Part shown: one piece after another, positions 46,801 to 56,658 of the stretch
Position numbering within the stretch: the first letter of the stretch is position 1
Layout of the letters: every line of letters starts with the position of its first letter
DNA from: an uncultured Bacteroidales bacterium
GTDB taxonomy: Bacteria; Bacteroidota; Bacteroidia; Bacteroidales; FEN-979
Assembly: GCA_903877385.1 (NCBI GenBank)
Contig: CAIRDP010000020.1
Coordinates: 1-64,000 of the forward strand
Direction of reading: 5' to 3'
DNA length: 64,000 nt
Notes under the pieces: model-generated
Told to the model about the DNA's origin: nothing
Databases searched by the model: none
The model's input: the letters and a program-made list of their open reading frames with translations, nothing else
Position numbers and translations under genes: made by a program

Positions 46801-47778
46801 ATGGTAGTCGGCCTTACGTATGACCTGCGGTCAGATTATCTGAAGGAAGGTTTTTCTGAAGAAGAAACAGCAGAATTTGATAAAGAAGAAACCGTAGCAG
46901 CCATTGAAACTGCTTTGCAGGAGCTCGGCTATTCCACAGACCGCATCGGTCATGTACGCCAGCTTGTGAAAAGGCTTGCAAAAGGCGATCGCTGGGACAT
47001 GGTGTTCAATATCTGCGAAGGCATGTACGGGATAGGGCGCGAAGCCCAGGTCCCCGCCCTGCTCGACGCATATAACATCCCCTATACGTTTTCCGACACC
47101 CTCATCCTGGCCCTTACCCTTCATAAGGGACTTACCAAAAACGTTGTGAGGGATTGCGGTGTTCCCACACCCGATTTTACCGTGGTTTCAAGCAAGAAAG
47201 ACATAGCTTCGGTAAGTCTTCCTTACCCTCTGTTCATAAAACCGGTGGCCGAAGGCACAGGCAAAGGGATCAACGCCAAAAGCAAGGTCGACAACCCGGC
47301 TGAACTGGAAAAGGTTTGCCTGGAACTCCTGCCAAACTATTCCCAGGGCCTCATCATCGAAACCTACCTTCCCGGCAGGGAATTTACTGTTGCCATCGTT
47401 GGCACAGGCGAAGACGCTCGCAGCCTTGGCACCATGGAAGTCATATTCAACCAGAATGCCGAAGCACACGGTTATTCCTACCTGAACAAGGAATTCTATG
47501 AAGACCGTGTTACCTACCGCATCGTGGATGAACCCGTTGCCAGGGCCTGCGAAGACGTGGCCCTTTCGGCATGGAGGGTGCTCAGTTGCAGGGACGGGGG
47601 AAGAGTCGACCTTCGTCTTGACCGGGATGGAGTTCCCGGGTTCATGGAGGTTAATCCCCTGGCCGGACTTAATCCCGTCCGTTCAGATTTGCCTATCATT
47701 TGCAGGCTGCAGGGAATAAATTTCAAAGAACTGATCGGCATGATCATGGTATCGGCACAAAAACGGATGAAAACATAG
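46801..47778 (+). CDS. ATP-grasp protein, D-Ala-D-Ala ligase-like
   Basis: FNICEGMYGIGREAQVPALLDAYNIPYTFSD; LFIKPVAEGTGKGI; VNPLAGLNP. Confidence 0.85.
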   Translation: MVVGLTYDLRSDYLKEGFSEEETAEFDKEETVAAIETALQELGYSTDRIGHVRQLVKRLAKGDRWDMVFNICEGMYGIGREAQVPALLDAYNIPYTFSDTLILALTLHKGLTKNVVRDCGVPTPDFTVVSSKKDIASVSLPYPLFIKPVAEGTGKGINAKSKVDNPAELEKVCLELLPNYSQGLIIETYLPGREFTVAIVGTGEDARSLGTMEVIFNQNAEAHGYSYLNKEFYEDRVTYRIVDEPVARACEDVALSAWRVLSCRDGGRVDLRLDRDGVPGFMEVNPLAGLNPVRSDLPIICRLQGINFKELIGMIMVSAQKRMKT

Positions 47779-47795
47779 CCATATAAACCCCCTGC

Positions 47796-48797
47796 ATGAA
47801 AGAAACCGCTTTAATCCTTTACAACAAGCTTTCCGAAAAACCCACAGAAGATGAACTTGACGTTCTCGAACAGGTCGAAATTGTAAAGACGGCCCTGGAA
47901 GAACTGAATTTCACCGTCCTTACCGACCAGGTGGACCTGAACCTCCAGAAGACACTCGACACTATCAAAAAAATAAAACCCTGTTTCATTTTCAACCTGG
48001 TTGAAACTATCCTCAACCGGGGTGAATTCGTGTATTTCCCGGCAGCCGTATATAATTTCCTGGATATACCGTTTACCGGTTCACCATTGGTTCCCCTCTT
48101 CTTTGCCGCCAATAAACTAAGGGCCAAGATCGAAATGAAAAGGCTGGGCATTCCCACCCCTCCCTGGATGGACCTCAACGAGCTGAAGAAATTTGACAGT
48201 GAAAAAAAATACATCCTTAAACCTATATGGGAAGAGGGCTCCCTGGGTCTTGATGAGGAAAACGTGTTCAGGGGCAATGATAAAGAGTTCATAAAGTCGC
48301 TGAGCCAAAAGAATGCAGATTACTATTTCATAGAGGAATTTATTGAAGGCAGGGAATTTAATATTTCAATCATAGGGGGGAAGAAAGGGCCCGAAGTACT
48401 GCCGTTTGCAGAGATGAATTTTTTGAATTTCCCCGAAGGCAAGCCAAAGATCATGGGATATTCGGCAAAATGGAAGGAAGACTCTTTTGAATACCTGAAT
48501 ACCTGCCGCACTTTCGATGTTCAGAACCTCGACAGTTCGGTTCTCCTTAAGATGAAAAAGATCTGTAAAAAAACCTGGAATAAACTGGGACTGAAAGGTT
48601 ATGTGCGTCTCGACTTCAGGATCGACAGCAACTCAAATCCATACGTGATTGATATAAACGCAAACCCCTGCCTTTCGGGTTCCGGCGGCTTCATGGCTGC
48701 ATCGGAAATGGCCGGGATGAACCATACTGAGGCCATCAGGCGGATAGTAGAAAATGCCCTGGGGAATCAACATCGTGTCAGATTACCTCTTCCTTAA
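47796..48797 (+). CDS. ATP-grasp protein, D-Ala-D-Ala ligase-like
   Basis: FNLVETILNRGEFVYFPAAVYNFLDIPFTGS; YILKPIWEEGSLGLDEENV; YVRLDFRIDSNSNPYVIDINANPCLS. Confidence 0.85.
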   Translation: MKETALILYNKLSEKPTEDELDVLEQVEIVKTALEELNFTVLTDQVDLNLQKTLDTIKKIKPCFIFNLVETILNRGEFVYFPAAVYNFLDIPFTGSPLVPLFFAANKLRAKIEMKRLGIPTPPWMDLNELKKFDSEKKYILKPIWEEGSLGLDEENVFRGNDKEFIKSLSQKNADYYFIEEFIEGREFNISIIGGKKGPEVLPFAEMNFLNFPEGKPKIMGYSAKWKEDSFEYLNTCRTFDVQNLDSSVLLKMKKICKKTWNKLGLKGYVRLDFRIDSNSNPYVIDINANPCLSGSGGFMAASEMAGMNHTEAIRRIVENALGNQHRVRLPLP

Positions 48798-49644
48798 GCC
48801 GGTGATCAAGTTCCCTCACCGAAGAATAGCTTTCCATCAATCCCGGCAGGTACTCGGCCGACGAAATAAAGGTCCACAAATAGGCTACTATGGAATAAAT
48901 GTTACCGGTTGAAAACCTGTCAACATCCACGCATATAAACAATACGACGATAAAAATCCCCATCAGTATGAGTTTCAGAACCCCGTAATTGATGGAATTC
49001 CACCTCGCAATCTGGAACTGGGGACCTACCATGCTACGGTAAAATTCATGGATCGCTTTTGTGCCCTTATATTCCACCACCTTGTAAAGGTCCTCCTGGG
49101 TGTTACGGATGTTCCTCTGAAGGGCAAGCACATTCTTTTTGTAAACCTGCGAAAACACAAATAAAGGGCCCACGACCACCAGGCAAACTGCGGCGATGCG
49201 CCAGTCGTAGAAGAACATGGCAATGATGGCGCCGAAAGTTGCGCAGAACTGCCAGGTCACTTCGGGCAGCCTTTCTTTAAAAAAGACAACATACTCTTTT
49301 GTAAGCTCAGCCCTGATCAGGGTTTTGGATACAGGGTCGAATTTATTCCGGGATAAGATGATGACTTTTTCGGCAACATCGGCAAACATCTTAGAATAAA
49401 TGCGCCCGCTAAGGTAGCGGCTCAGGGTCCCTCCCACTATGTTCAGAAGGTAAATGAAAATCCATACAAAGAGGGGACCCAGGTAATTGACTTTCTCGTG
49501 GTCGTAAAAGTAGTCGATGAGCCTGTCGAGAAGCATCCCGAAATAACCGGGCTCGATGATCCAGGAAATATTTTCAAGAAGTACGAAAACAAGTACAATA
49601 CCTATCTTGAAGCGGAATTCATATGCGAGCTTTTGTATAGTCAT
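48778..49644 (-). CDS. ABC transporter six-transmembrane domain protein lacking an ATPase domain
   Basis: ABC_membrane-like; about 290 aa, no Walker A; ATG 49644 preferred over track start 49668. Confidence 0.7.
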   Translation of the reverse strand: MTIQKLAYEFRFKIGIVLVFVLLENISWIIEPGYFGMLLDRLIDYFYDHEKVNYLGPLFVWIFIYLLNIVGGTLSRYLSGRIYSKMFADVAEKVIILSRNKFDPVSKTLIRAELTKEYVVFFKERLPEVTWQFCATFGAIIAMFFYDWRIAAVCLVVVGPLFVFSQVYKKNVLALQRNIRNTQEDLYKVVEYKGTKAIHEFYRSMVGPQFQIARWNSINYGVLKLILMGIFIVVLFICVDVDRFSTGNIYSIVAYLWTFISSAEYLPGLMESYSSVRELDHRLKEEVI

Positions 49645-49774
49645 CAGTATAGCCGGGGTAGAATGCAAAGGTACTCATTCCCGTTCAAAATTACTATTGG
49701 CTGTCTCCCTGTCCTCAATTCCTCCTCTCATCCAAGGGAATTATTTCTAAATTTGCATAATTCGAACAACGTAT

Positions 49775-50263
49775 ATGGAAACACCTAAACTTACCTACCG
49801 CCGGCATGTGCTGCCTGGCGACGTGAAAGCAGTTAAAGAAATGGCAGAATCCACCGGCTTCTTCTATGATTTTGAAATACCGGTTGCCCTGGAACTTGTT
49901 GAAGATGCACTGATGGACGGGGAACATAGTTCCTATAAATTCCTCTTCGCCGAAATCGGCGGGAAACCCGTTTCCTATACCTGTTACGGACAGATCGGGG
50001 GCACCGAAGCCGGTTATGACCTTTACTGGATCATTACACATAACGACTACCGCGGACAAGGTATCGGCAAGATCATCATTGAAGAAACCCACAGGATCAT
50101 ACAGGAGCTGGGCGGCAAATATGTGATTGCCGAGACTTCAGGCCTGGAAAAATATGCCCCTACCCGAAAATTTTATCTTAATTTAGGTTATAAACTGGAA
50201 GCAGAGATCAGGGACTACTACAAGGAGGGGGATACGAAGTTGATTTATATTTACAGGTTCTGA
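49775..50263 (+). CDS. GNAT-family N-acetyltransferase
   Basis: YDLYWIITHNDYRGQGIGKIIIEETHRII; NLGYKLEAEIRDYYKEGDTKLIYIYRF. Confidence 0.9.
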   Translation: METPKLTYRRHVLPGDVKAVKEMAESTGFFYDFEIPVALELVEDALMDGEHSSYKFLFAEIGGKPVSYTCYGQIGGTEAGYDLYWIITHNDYRGQGIGKIIIEETHRIIQELGGKYVIAETSGLEKYAPTRKFYLNLGYKLEAEIRDYYKEGDTKLIYIYRF

Positions 50264-50293
50264 AAAATCCCATATCCTGCATCCTGATATTGA

Positions 50294-51475
50294 TCATCTT
50301 CCCTCGTACTTGATGGCCATCATGGTAATATCATCACTTGGAGGTATGCCCGAAGCGTACTCGGCAACAGAAGTTATTATGGTTTTTATTAGCTGCTTGT
50401 GATCTGCGCCCAGGTTGGCCGAAAGCAGGGCTTCGAGCCGGTCGTCGCCGAATAATTCACCCAGGCGGTTGAAAGCTTCGGTCACCCCGTCGGTATAAAG
50501 ATACAGTATGTCGCCAGGCTCCATTTGCAGTTTCAGGGATTTATAATTGAAATGCTCTATCCCGCCCAGTACGGTTCCACGGGTGAGCTCAACGATCTTA
50601 AACCCTGAGGAATTCAGGATGTAAGGAGGATTATGCCCCGCGTTAACATAATCCAGCTCACCGCTGGCCGTATTAAGGATACCATAGAACACCGTCACGA
50701 ACATGGATGAAACGCTCTCGCTGCAAAGCAGGTTGTTCACGTAATTCATGCATTCATCCGTAGGCATGCCCTTGAGGCCCGTGGCACGGATAATGGTGCG
50801 GCTAACCGCCATAAAAATGGCCGCCGGCACTCCCTTTCCCGAAACATCACCGATCACGAAGCCTATCCTGTCGTTATCGATCATGAAAAAATCGTAAAAA
50901 TCACCGCCCACCTCCTTGGCTGCATTCATGGCAGCGAAAATGTCGAAATCCTTACGGTCGGGAAAAGGAGGGAAAAACTTGGGAAGTATGGCCTGCTGTA
51001 TCTCCCTGGCGGTCTGCAGATCCTGCTGTATAGAAACCAGCTGGTCATGCTCTTCCAGGCCCCGCCTGATCTGCATGATCTCTTCAAGGGTTTTGTTGAT
51101 GGTAATCTCGAGATCTTCAAAATTGATAGGCTTTGTAAGGAAGTCGAAAGCCCCTCGGTTCATGGCCGTGCGGATATTGTCCATGTCGCCGTATGCGCTT
51201 ACGACCACCGTTTTAAGCCCGGGGTTCTTAAGCTCCTTCAGCTTCATCAGTAAGGTAAGCCCGTCCATCTCGGGCATGTTTATATCGGAGAGGATGATCC
51301 CTATTTCGGGAAATTCAATCAGCTTGGCAAGAGCCTCCAGACCGTTATGCGCAAAAACAAAATCATACACCCCGTCCCTGATCTGCCTTCTGAATTTCTG
51401 TTTAACAAGGGGTTCGAGATCGACTTCATCGTCAACCACCATTATTTTCACGTTTTTAACCTGGTCTTCACTCAT
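50294..51475 (-). CDS. Response regulator fused to SpoIIE/PP2C serine phosphatase
   Basis: REC MVVDDEVDLEPLV…ILSDINMPEMDG; RsbU-like AKEVGGDFYDFF, GDVSGKGVPAAIFMA, YTDGVTEA. Confidence 0.92.
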   Translation of the reverse strand: MSEDQVKNVKIMVVDDEVDLEPLVKQKFRRQIRDGVYDFVFAHNGLEALAKLIEFPEIGIILSDINMPEMDGLTLLMKLKELKNPGLKTVVVSAYGDMDNIRTAMNRGAFDFLTKPINFEDLEITINKTLEEIMQIRRGLEEHDQLVSIQQDLQTAREIQQAILPKFFPPFPDRKDFDIFAAMNAAKEVGGDFYDFFMIDNDRIGFVIGDVSGKGVPAAIFMAVSRTIIRATGLKGMPTDECMNYVNNLLCSESVSSMFVTVFYGILNTASGELDYVNAGHNPPYILNSSGFKIVELTRGTVLGGIEHFNYKSLKLQMEPGDILYLYTDGVTEAFNRLGELFGDDRLEALLSANLGADHKQLIKTIITSVAEYASGIPPSDDITMMAIKYEGR

Positions 51476-51505
51476 AGGAAATCATTTTCATAGTATAGCA
51501 TTTTA

Positions 51506-53635
51506 TTAAACCGTTTTCGGAATGGTGATCACGAATTCGGCGTATTCGCCCTCTTTCGAATCAACCGCAATCTGCCCCTGGTGTTCCTGTACAATGATGT
51601 CGAAGCTTATCGACAAACCGAGCCCGGTGCCCTGGCCTGCAGGCTTGGTGGTATAAAAGGGATTGAACACCTTCTCAATCACAGCCCTGGGCATTCCTTT
51701 TCCGTTATCCCAAATCCTGAATTCAGCCTTATCACCAAGGTCTTTGGTCGAGATTTTCAGGATAGGGAAATAAGCGTCCTTGAACTCTTTCTTTTTCTGG
51801 TGGGTCGAATAACAGGCATTGTTGATCATGTTGAGGAAGACCCTGCTGAGATCTTGGGGAATCACATTAAGCAGGGGCATGTCCTTGTCATAATCAGTTT
51901 CAATTTTAATGTTGAAGGATGAGTCAGTGGCCCTCATTCCATGGTAGCCCAGGTTGACATACTCGGCCAGGAGCGCGTTGACGTCGGTAGGCATGCGTTC
52001 GCCCGACTTGCCGCACGAATGGAGCAGCATACCTCGAACAATGCTATCCGCCCTCTTACCATGGTCATGAATTTTCTGAACATTGCCTTCAATATCCTGC
52101 AGTATTCCTTTGATATAATCGGCTTCTTTTTCGCCAAGGGCCGAAGTCAGCTTATCCGATTCGGCCAGGATCTCCTGAACCAGCTCGACCGAAAGCTCGG
52201 AGAAATTATTGATGAAATTCAGGGGGTTCTTGATTTCATGGGCAATACCGGCGGTAAGAGCACCCAGCGACGCCATCTTTTCTGATTGCACCAACTGTGC
52301 CTGGGCTGCTTTCAAACGGTTAAACGCGGCATCGAGTTCATCGTTCTTTGACCTTAATTCGGCAGTGCGCTCATCCACTTTCTGCTCCAGGGTCCTGTTG
52401 TATTCCTCAAGCTGTTCATGGGAGATCCTGAGTTCTTCTGAAGCTTTCTGAAGATCATGGATGGTCTTGGCCAGGGTCTCCTGCATGTAAATAAAGGAAT
52501 TGTTCAGCCTGCCTATCTCATCCTTTGACCTTATGGGCGGAAGGGAGACATTAAAATCACCTTCGGCAAATTTCTCGGCAGCCCCGGTCAAACGCCTCAG
52601 CGAACCTGTGATGGAGCGGGAAATCAGGAAAATAACGAGGAAAATCAGGGCCAGCCCGACAACTGCAAGTTCAACAAGGTTGCGGTAGAGCTTATTTTCA
52701 TCGGCCATGAATTCATCCACGGGAAAAATCACCGCAACAGACCATCCGTTGGCGGGCACAGGGGCATATGCCATCCAGCTCTTCTTACCGCTAACCAGGT
52801 TCATATAGGGAATCTCCTCAAACCCTGTTTTGCCGGCTATCATCTTGCGCCCGATCTCCCTGAGCTGCGGCAGGTTTTTATTATCGGCCAGGGAGAATAT
52901 CGATTCATTCATGATCTCCGACTTCCGCTTATGCGTCACCACGGTTCCAATCCTTGAAATCATATACCCGTAACCTGTCTGGTACACCTTGATGGCATTG
53001 ACTATCTGCTGGAGGTAGGTGAGTGAGACATCCACGGTAAGTATTCCCACGAAGGTTTTCTTACCATCCTTTGCCACATACAGGGGGATGGAATAGGTCG
53101 ACATCAGGATATTGCCCCCTCCTTCATCATAATAGGGCTCGCACCACTGCGATTTCCCAAGTTCCCTGGGGATCTGGTACCAGTCCATGGTGAAATAATC
53201 ATAATTAGCGTTGCCGAGGTATACGAATTTCAGCTTCCCATGGTCTTTGCAATAATAAAATGAATAGTATTTGTCGAGGGCCGATTTGTAATAGGGTTCA
53301 AAAGCCAGGGCGGCGCCGAAAATGTCCCTGTTATTCTCAACCATTTGCCTTAACAGGTATTTCATCTTTTCTTCATTACCCAGCTCCGACACTATAAGAG
53401 GCGAATAATTCATGGGAATTGCCTGGATGTTCGAAAGGACCTTATCAATCTTCAAAACCGTGTTTTCGGTTATCTTGTTGGCCTCGCTTTTCAGGTTGGT
53501 AACCACAATTTTCTTGGTAACATTGTAGTTGTATGCAAGGATCAGGACCATGATGGCGGCTATGGCCAGGAAGATGAGGAGGATCATTTTGAAGGCCAGG
53601 CTGTGCCAGATTTTTTTGCTGTTGTTCGTTGCCAT
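51506..53635 (-). CDS. dCache-HAMP sensor histidine kinase
   Basis: Extracellular Cache-like region, HAMP, GIAHEIKNPLNFINNFSELS, GTGLGLSISFDIIVQEHQG. Confidence 0.9.
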   Translation of the reverse strand: MATNNSKKIWHSLAFKMILLIFLAIAAIMVLILAYNYNVTKKIVVTNLKSEANKITENTVLKIDKVLSNIQAIPMNYSPLIVSELGNEEKMKYLLRQMVENNRDIFGAALAFEPYYKSALDKYYSFYYCKDHGKLKFVYLGNANYDYFTMDWYQIPRELGKSQWCEPYYDEGGGNILMSTYSIPLYVAKDGKKTFVGILTVDVSLTYLQQIVNAIKVYQTGYGYMISRIGTVVTHKRKSEIMNESIFSLADNKNLPQLREIGRKMIAGKTGFEEIPYMNLVSGKKSWMAYAPVPANGWSVAVIFPVDEFMADENKLYRNLVELAVVGLALIFLVIFLISRSITGSLRRLTGAAEKFAEGDFNVSLPPIRSKDEIGRLNNSFIYMQETLAKTIHDLQKASEELRISHEQLEEYNRTLEQKVDERTAELRSKNDELDAAFNRLKAAQAQLVQSEKMASLGALTAGIAHEIKNPLNFINNFSELSVELVQEILAESDKLTSALGEKEADYIKGILQDIEGNVQKIHDHGKRADSIVRGMLLHSCGKSGERMPTDVNALLAEYVNLGYHGMRATDSSFNIKIETDYDKDMPLLNVIPQDLSRVFLNMINNACYSTHQKKKEFKDAYFPILKISTKDLGDKAEFRIWDNGKGMPRAVIEKVFNPFYTTKPAGQGTGLGLSISFDIIVQEHQGQIAVDSKEGEYAEFVITIPKTV

Positions 53636-53641
53636 AATCCC

Positions 53642-54709
53642 TTATTTTTCAGAGGATTTGTGAAGTAAGCCGGTGTAAGGCCTGTAAAACTCCCTGAACG
53701 GGGGGATGGAGCTTATCTCTTTACTTTGCAGCAGGATACGGGCATTTGACAGGTAGTCGGTTTCGGAGAGCGAAGTATTGAGGTTGGTTTTACCTTTGGG
53801 CAGGTATAGGTCCTGGTAACGCTCTATCATCCATTTCTGGTGTGAGCGGTTCGCCGTTTTATTCATATTCCTCAGGGTGCGTACTACGACTGCCACGCTG
53901 GTATCAGGGTTGTTCAATGCATACACCCATGACTCCATGCTTGCTTTGACAAACTCCACGCAGGTCACAGGGTCTTCTTTTAATTTATCCTCCAGGCAGT
54001 ACAGACCATCTTCCAGGAAATTCAGCCCGTAATCAGCAAAAAAGAATTTCACAAGTTCGTCCTCATTATAACCACTGTTGATAATGGCATGATATTCATC
54101 AAACCAGTTGGCATTGGTCGCATCCACGCCTCCCTGGAGAAAGAGGTTGTTCGTGCTGCCGATGGGTACGATATTCGCGTTCAGCTTGTATTTTGCAAAC
54201 AATGCCCTTGGCTGAAGGTCATAGCCATCCCAGATCCCTACCCGCTTCCCGTTAAGGTCCTGGATTGTTTTAATCCCGCTGGATTTCTTGGCCAGCAACA
54301 TCAGTGAAGAACGCGTTGAAAACTGGGCTATGTTTACAATATTGATCCCGCTGCTTCTTAACTGTATGGCGTTGACCAGCCAGAGGATCGCGAAATCGGC
54401 CTGTTTTTGTTTGATGATATCGTTGGTTGTCACAAAGGGTTTGTACTCCATGATCTCAAGGTCGATACCGTGCTTTTTAAATATCCCCTTTTCTTTTCCT
54501 ACATAAAATCCGGCAAACTGGCAGGTGGTAACCCAGTATGGGTAAACAGTAATTTTCTTCAGGCTGCCTTTGGGCTTCCTTACCTCTTCCCCGGTTGTTC
54601 TGGCCGTTTTATTCCCCTCTCCTTTCTGCCTGCAGGAGGGCAGGAAAAGTAATGCCTGGAGCGTAAAAAAAATCAATGCTGAACTGAATGGGAGTAATTT
54701 TAATCGCAT
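53642..54709 (-). CDS. NMT1/THI5-like substrate-binding lipoprotein
   Basis: LLFLPSCRQ lipobox; YWVTTCQFAGFYVGKEKGIFKKHGIDLEI; VGIWDGYDLQPRALF. Confidence 0.85.
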   Translation of the reverse strand: MRLKLLPFSSALIFFTLQALLFLPSCRQKGEGNKTARTTGEEVRKPKGSLKKITVYPYWVTTCQFAGFYVGKEKGIFKKHGIDLEIMEYKPFVTTNDIIKQKQADFAILWLVNAIQLRSSGINIVNIAQFSTRSSLMLLAKKSSGIKTIQDLNGKRVGIWDGYDLQPRALFAKYKLNANIVPIGSTNNLFLQGGVDATNANWFDEYHAIINSGYNEDELVKFFFADYGLNFLEDGLYCLEDKLKEDPVTCVEFVKASMESWVYALNNPDTSVAVVVRTLRNMNKTANRSHQKWMIERYQDLYLPKGKTNLNTSLSETDYLSNARILLQSKEISSIPPFREFYRPYTGLLHKSSEK

Positions 54710-54774
54710 GCAGCTTTAAAAATTTGCTTTAGTAAATGTAAAATTAAACTATTTTCGTTATTCAAATCAATTAA

Positions 54775-55734
54775 TTGAACATGCAGGCCCTGTTTTTCGA
54801 GAACGAACTGATTATTAAAAACATACCCATACCTGAACCCGAGCCGGGAGAGGTCCTGGTCAAGGTCCTCTATTCGGCTATCTGCAATACCGACCTTGAA
54901 ATCATCAAAGGTTACATGGGTTTCAGGGGAGTGCTGGGGCATGAATTTACAGGCCGTGTTATTTCAGATAAGCATCCCCTGGAGGGGAAGACAGTTGTGG
55001 GTGAGATAAACTGTTCCTGCGGTCGTTGCTATCTTTGCCTCAGTGGCCGCCGTACGCATTGTACAGGCAGGACGGTATTGGGGATAGCAGGGCACCAGGG
55101 GGTTTTTGCCGATTTCATTTCCCTTCCGGCCGAGAATCTCCATATAGTGCCCGATACTCTTGAAGGGCCTCTGGCCGTTTTCACGGAACCCCTTGCAGCA
55201 GCTGTAGAAATTTTTGAACAGCTGCATATGAAACCATCGAAACCTGTTTTCATTTTCGGAGCCGGCAAGCTCGGCTTGCTTGTTTCAATGGTTGCCCGCC
55301 TGCAGGGTTTCGATTACACTACCTTCGACATTAGTGATGAGAAGGCTTCATTCGCTTCGGGCCTTGGCCTGAATGCAAAGCCCTTGTCTGAACTTGAACC
55401 CGGCGAAAAAGCGGAAGTTTGCATCGACTGTACCGGGAGTTCCGCAGGCCTTGAACTGGCCCTTTCGCATCTGTGGCCGGGAGGGACCCTGGTATTGAAA
55501 ACAACAGTTGCCGAACCTGCCAAGCCTGACCTTAACAGCATCGTGATCAACGAGTTCACCATACTTGGCTCGCGTTGCGGATTGTTCAAACCCGCACTCA
55601 GGCTGCTTGAACGAAAGCTGGTTGATCCTTCTCCCCTGATCTCGGAAAAATTTGCCTTTAATGATATCATTAAAGCCTTCGAATGTGCACAAAAACCATC
55701 TTCCCATAAAATCATCATTGAACATAATGCCTGA
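54775..55734 (+). CDS. Zinc-type alcohol dehydrogenase (MDR family)
   Basis: GVLGHEFTGRVI; INCSCGRCYLCLSGRRTHC structural Zn motif; FGAGKLGLLVSMVARLQG. Confidence 0.9.
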   Translation: MNMQALFFENELIIKNIPIPEPEPGEVLVKVLYSAICNTDLEIIKGYMGFRGVLGHEFTGRVISDKHPLEGKTVVGEINCSCGRCYLCLSGRRTHCTGRTVLGIAGHQGVFADFISLPAENLHIVPDTLEGPLAVFTEPLAAAVEIFEQLHMKPSKPVFIFGAGKLGLLVSMVARLQGFDYTTFDISDEKASFASGLGLNAKPLSELEPGEKAEVCIDCTGSSAGLELALSHLWPGGTLVLKTTVAEPAKPDLNSIVINEFTILGSRCGLFKPALRLLERKLVDPSPLISEKFAFNDIIKAFECAQKPSSHKIIIEHNA

Positions 55735-55800
55735 ATGTTTTTTTAAACAAGGCTGTGACATTAAAAAAAATCTAGTAAATTCGCTAATCCATTCAGAAAC

Positions 55801-56658
55801 ATGAAACACATGAAAGCATTCAGAACAATTCTTGCGGGCCTTTTCCTCACACTCATTGCAATTACTGTAATGACTTCCTGCAATAACACGGGTAAACAGG
55901 ATAAACAGGCCAATCAGGCAGCTGCCGATACCATTAAAAAAGATGTTACCCTTTCACCTGAAAACAAGAATCTGCTTTACCAGTTCCCTACTCCGTTTGA
56001 AGTAACCATGATGCTTCAAAGGGCCAAGGCAGGATTCATTTTCAACATCACCAACTCTCCGGCCAATGTGACCAAGTATTCCACAGAGAAAGCAAAAGCC
56101 CTTAACCTGGGTGTTTACAGCGCCGACCTGTCGTATGCCGCAACATACAATTATGTTGACGAAACGAATAAGTTCCTGGCATGCACTGGCAAGCTCGCAA
56201 ATGACCTGGGTATCGCCGGCGTTTACGATCCGGGCCTTGTTGATAAAGTCAAGAAATTCAACAACAATAAAGACTCCCTGGTAAATATGGTCACCAGGAT
56301 CTTTGGTAAAACCAACGACTTCCTGAGTAAAAACAACCGCAACCAGATCGCTGTGCTTGTGGCTACAGGCACCTTTGTCGAAGCCCTCTACCTCGCTTCA
56401 GCCCTTAACCAGGTTGCAGCCGACAACAAGGCCATCTCGACCGTTATTTTCAGGCAGAAAGACAACCTCGACAAGCTGGTGACCCTCCTTACAGCCTATA
56501 ATATGGACTCCGAACTTAAACCCATTGGTGACGAGGTAAGCAAGCTTAAAGTCATTTACTCAAATTACGGACTTGAAGCAGACAAGAAACTGCCTCAGCA
56601 AAAAGCTGCCGAGATCGGTGATCTGACCCAGAGTGTCAGAGACTCCTTCATCAAATGA
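55801..56658 (+). CDS. Conserved lipoprotein of unknown function
   Basis: Lipobox TVMTSCNN; 4-nt overlap with downstream ABC gene. Confidence 0.7.
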   Translation: MKHMKAFRTILAGLFLTLIAITVMTSCNNTGKQDKQANQAAADTIKKDVTLSPENKNLLYQFPTPFEVTMMLQRAKAGFIFNITNSPANVTKYSTEKAKALNLGVYSADLSYAATYNYVDETNKFLACTGKLANDLGIAGVYDPGLVDKVKKFNNNKDSLVNMVTRIFGKTNDFLSKNNRNQIAVLVATGTFVEALYLASALNQVAADNKAISTVIFRQKDNLDKLVTLLTAYNMDSELKPIGDEVSKLKVIYSNYGLEADKKLPQQKAAEIGDLTQSVRDSFIK

